DNA from: Siderastrea radians
Taxonomy: Eukaryota; Cnidaria; Anthozoa; Scleractinia; Rhizangiidae
NCBI GenBank assembly: GCA_964017195.1
Contig: OZ024894.1
Coordinates: 3,924,847-3,988,846 of the forward strand
Direction: 5' to 3'
Length of the DNA: 64,000 nucleotides
Made by a program: the position numbers and the translations under genes. The notes beneath the pieces are model-generated. The model did no database searches and was not told the origin of the DNA. It worked only from the letters and a program-made list of their open reading frames with translations. Below, one piece after another: positions 56,009-64,000 of the stretch. Within the stretch, counting starts at the first letter, position 1, and each line of letters opens with the position of its first letter.

Positions 56009-58690
56009 TTACTTGTTAAGTTCCTGGAAAAGCCCCATGTCCAAGGTGAGGAGGTATGTACCTCCATGCGGTCCACCGTTCAGTGTTAAATAAGGGCATT
56101 TTGCAACAATTCCTTTGAGTTTACCATGGCGGTTAAGAATGTCTCTAGCATCTGGAAAGCTCTGATAAACAACTTTACAAGCCTCAGAAGCATAGCACTG
56201 AGGTTTTGGTAAGGTCCTAAGATACTGTCGGAAAGCAAAAGCAACCTTAGCTAATTCAGGACTTATGCTATTATGACTAGCTTGATGTGAAAGTTCATTA
56301 GATCCTTGTACTGATGTTGGAGTATTGTCCCTGAGTTGCTCTGCGTCGTCATCAGGACGAATGTCAGCATTTGGGTCACCATCAGGAACTACAACAGTTT
56401 TTTCAATGTTAACTGCTTTGAGTTCTTTGCCAGTGGTCATATGACGTAATCGTAGCAGATCTTGGCGACCACGAATGTGACCAACAACTAGAAAAGGACC
56501 ACCGTATTTCCTTAGGAAACGGGTAGCTGCTCCTTTTGGAGTTGAGCTTGGCGGAGGAAGTCGGACAAAAACTCGTTTACCGTCAGGTATGTGAAGATCT
56601 CTGGAGTTCATGTCATAATACTCTCGTTGGCTTCTCTTAAGGTCAGCTTTGATTCTGTCAAAGTTTTTCCTTGCTTCAATGGATCTTTTAATGAGCTCTT
56701 TGGCATAGGAAGACTGCGAGAGAGGTGCAGGAGGCAAATCATAGGAAAGTACTTCAGGAGAAGGTGCATGTCTTCCAAACATCAGGAAGAAAGGAGTGAT
56801 GTGATCTGTTCCAGGTATTGGAGAGGTGTTGTGAGCGTAAGTTGCAGGTTGTAAGAATTCTTCCCACAAATGTTGATTCTTTTCACAATAAATGCCTAGT
56901 GCAGAATTTAGCCATCTATGCACTCTTTCAGTGGAACCATTAAGACGAGGGCGATAACTTGTGGTAAAAACATGTTCTATGGATAGTAACTTTGTGAGTT
57001 CTTGAAGCACGGCATTTATCCACTCGCCACCTTGATCACTTTGAAGTACGGCAGGAAAACCAAATTCCAAAAACACGTGGTCATACAAGGCACGGGCCGC
57101 TGTGGTGGCACGTTTGTCAGGCACAGGAATTGCACGTAGAAAGTTTGAGTAAGGGCAAACTGCTGTTAAGATCCACTTGTTTCCATTAGGAGTGATGGGA
57201 AGTTCGCCAACATAATCGATACCCAGGGTGTGAAACGGATGTTCATAGAGTCTGACTTGCATGGGACCATGGTGCTGATCACTGGTTTTAAAGCGAATAC
57301 ACTCAGGACATCTGCGCACCCAGTTTCGGACATGTTTTGACATATTTCTCCAGTAAAAGTCCTTTGCCAAAGATTGGTAAGTGGCTTCTCTGCCTCTATG
57401 CATGGCAAGAGGAGAGTCATGATAAGCTCGTAGCAGATGTCGACGTAACTGGATATCATCTGGGACAACATAGCGATAGTGATTTGGATCATCCATGAAT
57501 TCGTCACGGTACATAAGGATTCCATCAATAAGAGCTGCACGCTTTGAGAAATGCTGAGCCCAATGTAGATGTTTTTGTGGCACATTCGGTAATGTTGATT
57601 TCTCACCATTGAAAGTCAAGAACTTAAAAGCAAGGCTGCACCAGTAATCCTGTTGTTGCTGCTTTACAAACTCAGTGCGACGAAAGTTAAGTCCCGCTAG
57701 AACTTGTAAGTATTCGTTTGAATTGGTCTCAGCAGCAGCTTCCTTGAAGTTCTCAGGTTCAACAGGCATTGATCCTGGAGGGTGAACCTGAGTGTGAGTC
57801 AACAGGCAGACATGGCGTAAATAAGCCAAAGTTCCGTTGAGTGTTTCAGATACTAGAGTGGGCGTATGATGCGGAACATCCACAGACATTGCAATTAAAA
57901 GGAAGGAGATCACACCGTTTTCCGGAGCATAAGATTCTTCAGCAACAGGTAAATCCGACATTGGCTGGCGACTTAAGGCATCTGGGACAATGTTTGTTAC
58001 GCCAGGACGGTGCTCAATGAAGAAATCAAACTCTGCCATAGACATGTACCAACGAGCCAGTTTGGCTTGCTGAGGTGCCAAAGAAGTCAGCCACTTCAAG
58101 TTTGCATGGTCAGTGACAACTTTGATACGTCGACCTAGAAGGTAAGGGCGAAAATGTTCTAAGCCCCATTTCACAGCGAATAGTTCTTGTTGTAAGGTGT
58201 GCCATCGGGATTCGGCAGGACTAAAGGCTCTTGATGCAAATCTGACAGGTCGGAGCTTGTCATCTTTCCACTGTGCAAGCATGGCACCACATCCTAATTT
58301 GCTGGCGTCCACGTGAAGTTCAAATGGAGAATTCCAGTCAGGATGATACAACATTACATCTGAGCTAGTAACTGCACGTTTTAGGTCCTCAAATTCCTTA
58401 GTGTGATGCAGTGTCCATTTAAATGGAATGTCCTTCTTTAATAGCTGACGGAGTTGCTGGGTTCGAGAGGGCATGTTTGGTATATAGTCACGAAAGAAGT
58501 TGCAGAGACCCAAGAATCTCTTAAGACCAGTGACATTAGACGGTGGTTCCATCTTGGAAATAGCTTCGATGCCCTTTGAGGTAGGTTTTCGCCCATATTC
58601 AGTGATGGTGTGTCCTAAGACTTGGATTTCCTTAGCAAAGAATTTTGCACTTTGAAGGCTTAAATTGAATGCCAGCTTGTACAGATCTTG
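56009..58690 (-). CDS. RT thumb-RNase H-integrase (element frame 2)
   Basis: Continues the polyprotein one base out of frame with the first part; homology resumes near 58650 with FFAKEIQVLGHTI. The ribonuclease H region has FELHVDASKLGCGAMLAQW, LQQELFAVKWGLEHFRPYL and VTDHANLKWL. Integrase shows an HHCC zinc region (LLRAYH, MHRGREATYQ, CPEC) and catalytic D, D, E in LGIDYVGEL, LQSDQGGEW and NGSTERVHRWL, then a C-terminal GPFLVVG-type region. It ends at 56009. The break in frame lies after the YVDD box, an unusual place for programmed frameshifting, so a disabling indel is likelier. Confidence 0.88.
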   Translation of the reverse strand, partial: QDLYKLAFNLSLQSAKFFAKEIQVLGHTITEYGRKPTSKGIEAISKMEPPSNVTGLKRFLGLCNFFRDYIPNMPSRTQQLRQLLKKDIPFKWTLHHTKEFEDLKRAVTSSDVMLYHPDWNSPFELHVDASKLGCGAMLAQWKDDKLRPVRFASRAFSPAESRWHTLQQELFAVKWGLEHFRPYLLGRRIKVVTDHANLKWLTSLAPQQAKLARWYMSMAEFDFFIEHRPGVTNIVPDALSRQPMSDLPVAEESYAPENGVISFLLIAMSVDVPHHTPTLVSETLNGTLAYLRHVCLLTHTQVHPPGSMPVEPENFKEAAAETNSNEYLQVLAGLNFRRTEFVKQQQQDYWCSLAFKFLTFNGEKSTLPNVPQKHLHWAQHFSKRAALIDGILMYRDEFMDDPNHYRYVVPDDIQLRRHLLRAYHDSPLAMHRGREATYQSLAKDFYWRNMSKHVRNWVRRCPECIRFKTSDQHHGPMQVRLYEHPFHTLGIDYVGELPITPNGNKWILTAVCPYSNFLRAIPVPDKRATTAARALYDHVFLEFGFPAVLQSDQGGEWINAVLQELTKLLSIEHVFTTSYRPRLNGSTERVHRWLNSALGIYCEKNQHLWEEFLQPATYAHNTSPIPGTDHITPFFLMFGRHAPSPEVLSYDLPPAPLSQSSYAKELIKRSIEARKNFDRIKADLKRSQREYYDMNSRDLHIPDGKRVFVRLPPPSSTPKGAATRFLRKYGGPFLVVGHIRGRQDLLRLRHMTTGKELKAVNIEKTVVVPDGDPNADIRPDDDAEQLRDNTPTSVQGSNELSHQASHNSISPELAKVAFAFRQYLRTLPKPQCYASEACKVVYQSFPDARDILNRHGKLKGIVAKCPYLTLNGGPHGGTYLLTLDMGLFQELNK

Positions 58691-61600
58691 CAAACAACAG
58701 TTCATATGTATGAAGTCCATCACGGTATGTACTTGCCCACATGATGATGTCATCAACATACACCGTCATCCACTGATGTAGATAGTCTGCAAACACTGTG
58801 TTAAGAATCCTTTGAAACGTGTTAGGAGCCGTTTTTAATCCGAATGGTAACTGCAAGAATTCATAAAGACCCACGTGAGTACAAAAGGCACTTTTGTGGC
58901 GATCTTGTGGGCTGAGAGGAATCTGCCAATATCCACTTGCAAGATCACAATGACCAAAAACTTTGCCCAGTGAGACTGAATCAAGGAAACTAGCGATGGA
59001 TGGAATGGGGTAGCCATCACCACGAGTTACACTGTTGAGGCCTCTGTAGTCAACAACAAAGCGCGGTGGTTGCGGAAGACCATTTTCAAGTGGTTTACGG
59101 ACAAGAATACAAGGTGCTCCCCATTCAGATTTACTTGGTTGGATTATCTTCATCTTAAGCATGCGCTGCAACTCATTCTTGATAGAAAGAAGCTCTTCGG
59201 GACTTTTGCGGTAAGGATGCTTGTAGACAGGTAAGGCATTCTCTGTGTCGATGTGATGCTGAAAACCTGTGATCTCACCCAGTGGAGAGCCAGGAAGAAG
59301 AAATGCAGTGGGGTACTTCCGCAGAAGCTGTTTGAATTCTTGGAGGGTGTCTGGATCAACATGGGCATACTTTGGTGAATCAACTGCCAGTGCTGTAAGA
59401 AGTGCTTGGTAATACTCATCTGAAAAGGGATCCAGTGGTGTGGTTGTGGGAGGCACAAATTCCTTGTCGTGTTCATTGAGCTCGCTAATGTTTTCACTGA
59501 AAGGGGACAGAACTGAGGAATCCAGTCCTGCAGTTGCTAATTCTTTCTGTTGTTCAGATAACTTCCAGGTTTGAGTTGAAGAAATGTTTGATGGAGGCTG
59601 CATGGCAGATGAAGGTGGCAGTACTTGTTGTCCATTCGCCCATGACATCCAGTTTTCAGCGAGAACAGATGCTGTATTCTCTGCTGCATCTTCATAAACT
59701 TGAGTGTCTTCTTTCTGCATTGGCCGAAGATGTCCAAGAATGATGTTCTGAGGGATGTCTGCTTGTTTACGTTTGCACTCGATAGCAAGGGTTGTAGTGT
59801 ACACAGGCTGAGGATCTGAGATGTGTTGGACAAAACTGGATTCAGATGAAGTTTCTGGGATGTTAACAACTGATGCATGGCATGACTTGGCTGGAACCAG
59901 TTGGTCTGTGGCAGCAGTCATGTGGAACGGGCCACTTAAAACTTTGACACCAGGCTGTATGTCTTGACCATCGACCCATGAGTCAGAAGGTGAAAAAGCC
60001 ACGAGTGTAGTTCCAACGGTAAGGCGGACAGAGACAAAGTTCAGTCCACGATTTAGCTGAGAATTTCCTGGAGAATAGCCTGGAAATGAGGGACCAGTAA
60101 GCAGACAGGTGACACCAGCATGGGTGTTACTGCTACAACCATGTGCTTCTGTCAATGGGTTCTGGAGAGAACAGGCGATTTTGAATGACATGCTGGGGTG
60201 TCGAAAGTGGATGCTAGGCTCAGCATGATCCACCAAGGCCTGAGTGGCGTGTAAATGATTCTCACGGAACAACACGGGCCAAGAGAGACCAGGTACTACG
60301 AGCATTTGAAAGGTGCTTTCTTTTCCATTGTTCCATTGGATTGGAATTTCCATTGTGCCAATGGCTTTCAACTGAGCCTGTGAATCAGCAACGGATACAG
60401 CAATAGGATTCTCAAGAGACTGGTACTTTAACTTTGGACATTTTGAAGCAACAAGGTCAGCGTGGGAGCGACTGACAAGAGATACGGAGCAGCAACTGTC
60501 AAGGGGTAGTGGAAGTTTTTCACCAGCAGAGATGGCAGGGGTCCAGAGGATGTGACGTTCCTTGAGTGATCCAGCAGGGTTGGTAACAGCTGGCAGGCCA
60601 AAGACGGCAGTGTCTTGACCCACGGGTGCAATTTCATCACTTGGTTTATCTGTAGACTGAAGACCAGCGACCAGAGATTGAGGGGATGTCTCTTTGTGAC
60701 AAACAGCTTTACATCCCCATTTGTTGCAGTTAGAACATTTGTGCAATCTTCCCGCAGAACATTTGTTGTTGGCTTGCTCACAGTGAGCTGAGATGAACTT
60801 GTTAAAATTGCGACAGACTTCAGGAGTTTTCTTGGTAGGTCGCTTCGTACGCTTTGTGCAATCACGTGAGATGTGGGTTGTGTCACCACATATCCAGCAG
60901 GAGTTTTGTTGCTGTTGATGAGATCCACGGGGTGAATTAAATCGAGTAGGCGTAGTAACTAGGGCTGAACGCGAAGGTTTCCAATCTGCAAGAGTGGAGG
61001 TGGAGGTTGAACCAGGTGAGGTTGAAGTTAATGACTGAGATGCAGGAGTCTTAGCGGAGAACGATTGTTCAATTCGACGAGCAGCTTCAATGGCTTTATC
61101 GAGACGAGTAATCTCATCCGCCTGCAAAACGATGTGCTGAGCAATGTGCGGCTGCAACTTTGAAATGAATTGCGAGGTAACGTAAGTGGGACAAGCTTTA
61201 CTGAGATTTTCCCCCAATTTATCCAGTTTGTGTAAAACATTCTTGTACTTGAAAGCAAATTGATCAGTTGACTCCGAAGGATCTTGCACCATTGCACTTA
61301 ACTCGGAAGCAAGGCGGCGACATTTCGAATCTTTGGGCTCTTCAAATTCCTCTCGGAGGGCTTTGACATACATGTCGAATTGTTGAGATGGCGTTTGGGC
61401 GGTGAATCCTTCGGTCGATCGACAAAACGACAGCACAGATCGGGGCCACTCACCAATGCATTGTTGTTCAAGGAGCGCTTGTCGAACAGGAGGCGTTAAA
61501 TGAGCTGTTTGTTCCTGAAATCTTTCCAGAAAATAAGAAATGTCGTCTTGAACCGTCATATCCTGTCGAAAAGTGGGCAACTGGAGTGTTGGAAGGCGCA

Positions 61601-61772
61601 AATTTGAATTCTGAGTAACAACAGGGTAGGCTTCGCTCGATTGTTGACCATGTGACGCGGCGGTAATGGCGCCAACTTGAGTCGCGACTGTGTTTAGATT
61701 TGTGGCTAAGCCCTTAACAACTTCGCTAAGTCCAGCAATTAGTCCTTGTAGCTCTTCTACTGTGGCAGGCAT
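58632..61772 (-). CDS. Gag-protease-RT polyprotein (element frame 1)
   Basis: The first Met is at 61772 (MPATVEELQG). The gag region (about 290 residues) is helical and followed by a zinc knuckle CWICGDTTHISRDC (CX2CX4HX4C, about residues 292-305) and a second Cys-rich stretch. A retropepsin-like region has LPLDSCCSVSLVSR, with Cys where Gly or Thr is usual after DS. The reverse transcriptase follows: RFVVDYRGLNSV, YPIPSI, GHCDLASGYWQIPL, LPFGLKTAPNTFQR and the catalytic YVDDIIMW near 58745-58770. The frame then stops at 58632 within the thumb region. Gag and pol share one frame, with no frameshift between them. Confidence 0.88.
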   Translation of the reverse strand: MPATVEELQGLIAGLSEVVKGLATNLNTVATQVGAITAASHGQQSSEAYPVVTQNSNLRLPTLQLPTFRQDMTVQDDISYFLERFQEQTAHLTPPVRQALLEQQCIGEWPRSVLSFCRSTEGFTAQTPSQQFDMYVKALREEFEEPKDSKCRRLASELSAMVQDPSESTDQFAFKYKNVLHKLDKLGENLSKACPTYVTSQFISKLQPHIAQHIVLQADEITRLDKAIEAARRIEQSFSAKTPASQSLTSTSPGSTSTSTLADWKPSRSALVTTPTRFNSPRGSHQQQQNSCWICGDTTHISRDCTKRTKRPTKKTPEVCRNFNKFISAHCEQANNKCSAGRLHKCSNCNKWGCKAVCHKETSPQSLVAGLQSTDKPSDEIAPVGQDTAVFGLPAVTNPAGSLKERHILWTPAISAGEKLPLPLDSCCSVSLVSRSHADLVASKCPKLKYQSLENPIAVSVADSQAQLKAIGTMEIPIQWNNGKESTFQMLVVPGLSWPVLFRENHLHATQALVDHAEPSIHFRHPSMSFKIACSLQNPLTEAHGCSSNTHAGVTCLLTGPSFPGYSPGNSQLNRGLNFVSVRLTVGTTLVAFSPSDSWVDGQDIQPGVKVLSGPFHMTAATDQLVPAKSCHASVVNIPETSSESSFVQHISDPQPVYTTTLAIECKRKQADIPQNIILGHLRPMQKEDTQVYEDAAENTASVLAENWMSWANGQQVLPPSSAMQPPSNISSTQTWKLSEQQKELATAGLDSSVLSPFSENISELNEHDKEFVPPTTTPLDPFSDEYYQALLTALAVDSPKYAHVDPDTLQEFKQLLRKYPTAFLLPGSPLGEITGFQHHIDTENALPVYKHPYRKSPEELLSIKNELQRMLKMKIIQPSKSEWGAPCILVRKPLENGLPQPPRFVVDYRGLNSVTRGDGYPIPSIASFLDSVSLGKVFGHCDLASGYWQIPLSPQDRHKSAFCTHVGLYEFLQLPFGLKTAPNTFQRILNTVFADYLHQWMTVYVDDIIMWASTYRDGLHTYELLFARSVQAGIQFKPSKCKILC

Positions 61773-61784
61773 GGTGTTCAGCTT

Positions 61785-61804
61785 GAATCCCGGATTTTCC
61801 ACCA
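61785..61804 (-). other. Probable primer binding site
   Basis: Immediately inside the 5' LTR, after the short spacer AAT, lies TGGTGGAAAATCCGGGAT. It begins TGG, as expected for pairing with the CCA end of a tRNA, and would match a tRNA ending ATCCCGGATTTTCCACCA. That tRNA is not in this window and I cannot name it. Confidence 0.55.
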
Positions 61805-61807
61805 ATT

Positions 61808-61960
61808 TGTAGTAGGGAATTTGAACTCAAAAGACAAGACAAGATTCAACAACAACTGCACGTGTTTCTCCTTTTTTCTCCCAACTTTACTCGAACCGGT
61901 TCTGACCGGTTCTGACTCTTGTGGCACGCTATATAATACCACACAAAGTGTCCTACTACA
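61808..61960 (-). repeat. 5' LTR
   Basis: 153 bp, with TGTAGTAGG / CCTACTACA as perfect 9-bp terminal inverted repeats. CTATATAAT may serve as a TATA box (ATTATATAG on the transcribed strand). A direct repeat, GAACCGGTTCTGACCGGTTC, sits in the middle. Confidence 0.93.
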
Positions 61961-62239
61961 TATAGTGGGGGGGGGGGGCTAACTGGATCGCTCAAGTTTG
62001 AGGGAGGGGGAGGGGTGGAATGACAGCCAAACGCGAAATTTTTTTCCTCTTTAGCAATGCATCTAGGGTGGCCAGAATTGTTAAACGTTGTCGGTTTTTA
62101 CCCACCATATAGACCGGTATAAGTTACGATTTAAAGCTATCAAACACATCAAACTATTTGACCTACCAGTGATCAACAATGTCGATACTTAGGACACGTT
62201 TTGGTGGCCTCATCCGAAATAGAAGACAATATACTAATA
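61961..62239. other. Gene-free stretch right of the LTR element
   Basis: Begins with the TATA duplicate and a G-run. No gene is seen. Confidence 0.5.
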
Positions 62240-63110
62240 TATAGATTTAGCCAAGCCTAAAAGCGGAGCCCCCCTTTTTGTTTTGTCTGTTTTTTGCTTT
62301 TGTTTTGTTTTTGCTGGTAGTTATTAATTTGTGAAAATACTCTCATCCAAGTCGTTTTATTAAAAAAATTAAAAACAAAGAAAAAAAAGAAAAAAATTCT
62401 TGCTCCCGCTGAGTGTCGAACCCGCCTCGTCGGCGTGAGGTGCCGGTAACTAATCCACTAGGCCACGGGCGTTAGACATTGTTTCAGCACTTAATTTTAA
62501 TACTTATTTCTTTCTTCGTGACAAGCTGCCTATCAGCATGAAAATGCTGGTGTTTTTCCTGGCAAAATGTGTTCGAAACGCCGTAAAAACCATGGTTGTG
62601 GACAGAAAAAGCCAAAAAGCACTAGCTCTGCTATATTTGGCGTCGAAACCGCTGCGAAAAGCTGCGAACTCAAGCGGTGTGCCGACCGAGTTTGAACAGA
62701 ACCGACGAGGCAAATTTGAACTTTTTGCCTGAACTTTATCGCCGAATTTCTTTCGCCTAGATTGAACTTTTCCCCTTCCACCAAAAAGACAACTGAGTGT
62801 TCTTTTCAACTTTTTTTTTCCATTAACAAATTTGTTTTTGACTTTTGTTGTCTTTGCTTGTTTTGCTACAACGCGGGTCAACATGCGATTTCGCGCCGAA
62901 AACACACGGGATTCAGCACAGGGTTATATCCAGTGTAGGAAGTGTATTGGTAGGCCTGTGGTGCGGACGGACGGACGTACGGATGTACGGACGGACGGTC
63001 ACGTGACTACTACGTCACTACCAAAATTTTTTGGCTTGATAGATTACCAAATTTCCTTAGCAATGGAGCTCCGCTGACGCGCTAGCGCGCTGGCTCCGCT
63101 ATTACAGTTT
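62240..63110. repeat. Dispersed repeat with internal tRNA-like unit
   Basis: The left end has AAAAGCGGAGCCCCCCTTTT and the right end CGCTAGCGCGCTGGCTCCGC. In between lie a tRNA-like unit (62403-62472), and a short ACGG/GACGGACG tandem tract (62966-62999) followed by TCACGTGACTACTACGTCAC. Frames on both strands (62504-62905) have no known domain. It looks like a composite interspersed repeat. Confidence 0.5.
62403..62472 (-). repeat. tRNA-like sequence (Glu-like, degenerate)
   Basis: The minus strand has A box TGGCCTAGTGG and B box GGGTTCGACACTC, an imperfect acceptor stem, and an anticodon-like loop ACCTCAC that would read CTC (Glu) but with C at position 33. It is probably the Pol III head of a SINE, not a tRNA gene. 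Confidence 0.45.
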
Positions 63111-64000
63111 TCTCAGTTTGGAGATTATGATTCCTTTCGCTCAGTAATGTACCCACCATAACAAAATGAACGGAATGCGGTCCGAACGTTTTGGTTCATT
63201 CAAAACAGAAAAACATATGTTCTTTTAGGGAGTCAGTATTCTGGGTATTCCTCATGAACCTTAATAGGAATAGCCAGAATAGTCCTAACAAGGTAATGTG
63301 CCTGAGCCTCTTCTTTCATCTCTGCACACAATTTAAGACGTATCCGGCAAGGTGCAAACCCTGAAGTATTCGCATTTTAAATCTCAAGCTCAAAAATGTT
63401 TTTCTTAAAACTTGTGTAAGGCAAACTGAGAAACTGAGCTGAGTATCATGAAATATGTAGTTCACCAAAGTCAGTCTGTCGGTATGTACTGACTGCAGAA
63501 TCTCTTATTTGCCATCGTTAGAAACAAAAGAGATATTTCGGCGGCTATCCTAGTCGCAAAGTTTACATGCATATAGAGGCTTGAAGAAATCAGGTTGATT
63601 TTCGGCAAATATGGAGGCAGACTACAGTTCGTAATGTGCTGGCCAGGTAAGAACGACAGTCAACAAAAGTCAAACTCTTCAAGAGCATAAGAGAGTCAAT
63701 GAGAGTTCACGAATTAGAGGCCAAAAGACAGCGAGAGTTTTAACTACCGTCGATTGTAATTAAAATCCGAGGAGGTTCAAACTCTTCAAGACAGACATCC
63801 CCAGAGCGCACGCGAGTTTCAACTAATCCGAAGCCAAATGATAGCAAGGTGACTTGAACTTTGAAGAGTATTCCGTTCTTGTTTGGTCCATATGAGAATG
63901 AAAAGAATCACTGACTAATGAATTTTCCAATTTTATCATTATTATTTTTTTAATGCCACCAAAAAAAGGGGGGGCTAAAGCACCCTCAGCCCACCCCTCG
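63111..64000. other. Gene-free right end
   Basis: No coding exon, RNA gene or clear repeat. The phrases CAAACTCTTCAAGA and GAGAGTT recur loosely around 63670-63800. Confidence 0.45.

Larger units (their letters stand above)
55748..61960 (-). mobile_element. Ty3/gypsy-type LTR retrotransposon, near complete
   Basis: A 6.2-kb element on the minus strand, bounded by two 153-bp LTRs with TG...CA ends and flanked by TATA on both sides (55744-55747 and 61961-61964), a likely 4-bp target duplication. The order gag, protease, reverse transcriptase, RNase H, integrase fits the Ty3/gypsy group. The LTRs differ at three positions by eye (about 98% identity), so the insertion is recent. There is no envelope-like frame. 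The coding region is split by a one-base frame change within the reverse transcriptase. It inserted about 850 bp downstream of the CILP-like gene, in opposite orientation. Confidence 0.93.

Noticed and set aside
58835..61297. Further frames on both strands within the LTR element
   Set aside because: They are out-of-frame shadows of the gag-pol coding sequence.

Overview
The window is nuclear DNA from an animal, most likely a cnidarian and probably an anthozoan such as a stony coral. The evidence is split genes with short GT-AG exons, secreted multidomain proteins (TSP1, C-type lectin, EGF, Ig, CILP-type), AATAAA signals, eukaryotic tRNA genes, and dense remains of retroelements and foldback elements. 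The species call is inference; no marker gene is present.

Layout. 1-7.5 kb holds no gene I can support, only foldback and SINE-like repeats. At 7.6-13.1 kb (+) lies a seven-exon gene for a secreted protein with an unfamiliar Cys-rich N-terminal region and four TSP1 repeats. At 36.7-25.2 kb (-) lies a close paralogue with the same exons and phases, facing it tail to tail. Between them are an interrupted two-membrane-segment gene (15.0-16.6 kb), a LINE fragment (17.5-18.8 kb), a small GIY-YIG-like gene (19.7-20.2 kb), tRNA-Pro sequences at 13.8 and 23.4 kb, and a hammerhead-like motif (22.74 kb). 37-42.6 kb is repeat-rich intergenic DNA. At 42.6-54.9 kb (+) lies a ten-exon gene for a secreted C-type lectin / EGF x3 / Ig / CILP-like protein of 1,034 residues. 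Its first intron is filled by a 20-bp minisatellite and its fifth by Penelope-like debris and paired SINEs. At 55.7-62.0 kb (-) is a near-complete Ty3/gypsy-type LTR retrotransposon with 153-bp LTRs. The last 2 kb is another dispersed repeat plus gene-free sequence.

Functionally, three of the five host genes encode predicted secreted matrix or adhesion proteins, so extracellular matrix, mucus, skeleton matrix or surface recognition are reasonable guesses but not shown. All exon joins were read by hand from splice signals and phase; they close in frame over the whole coding length of the three large genes (1,233, 1,236 and 3,105 nt including stop), which is the main support for those models.
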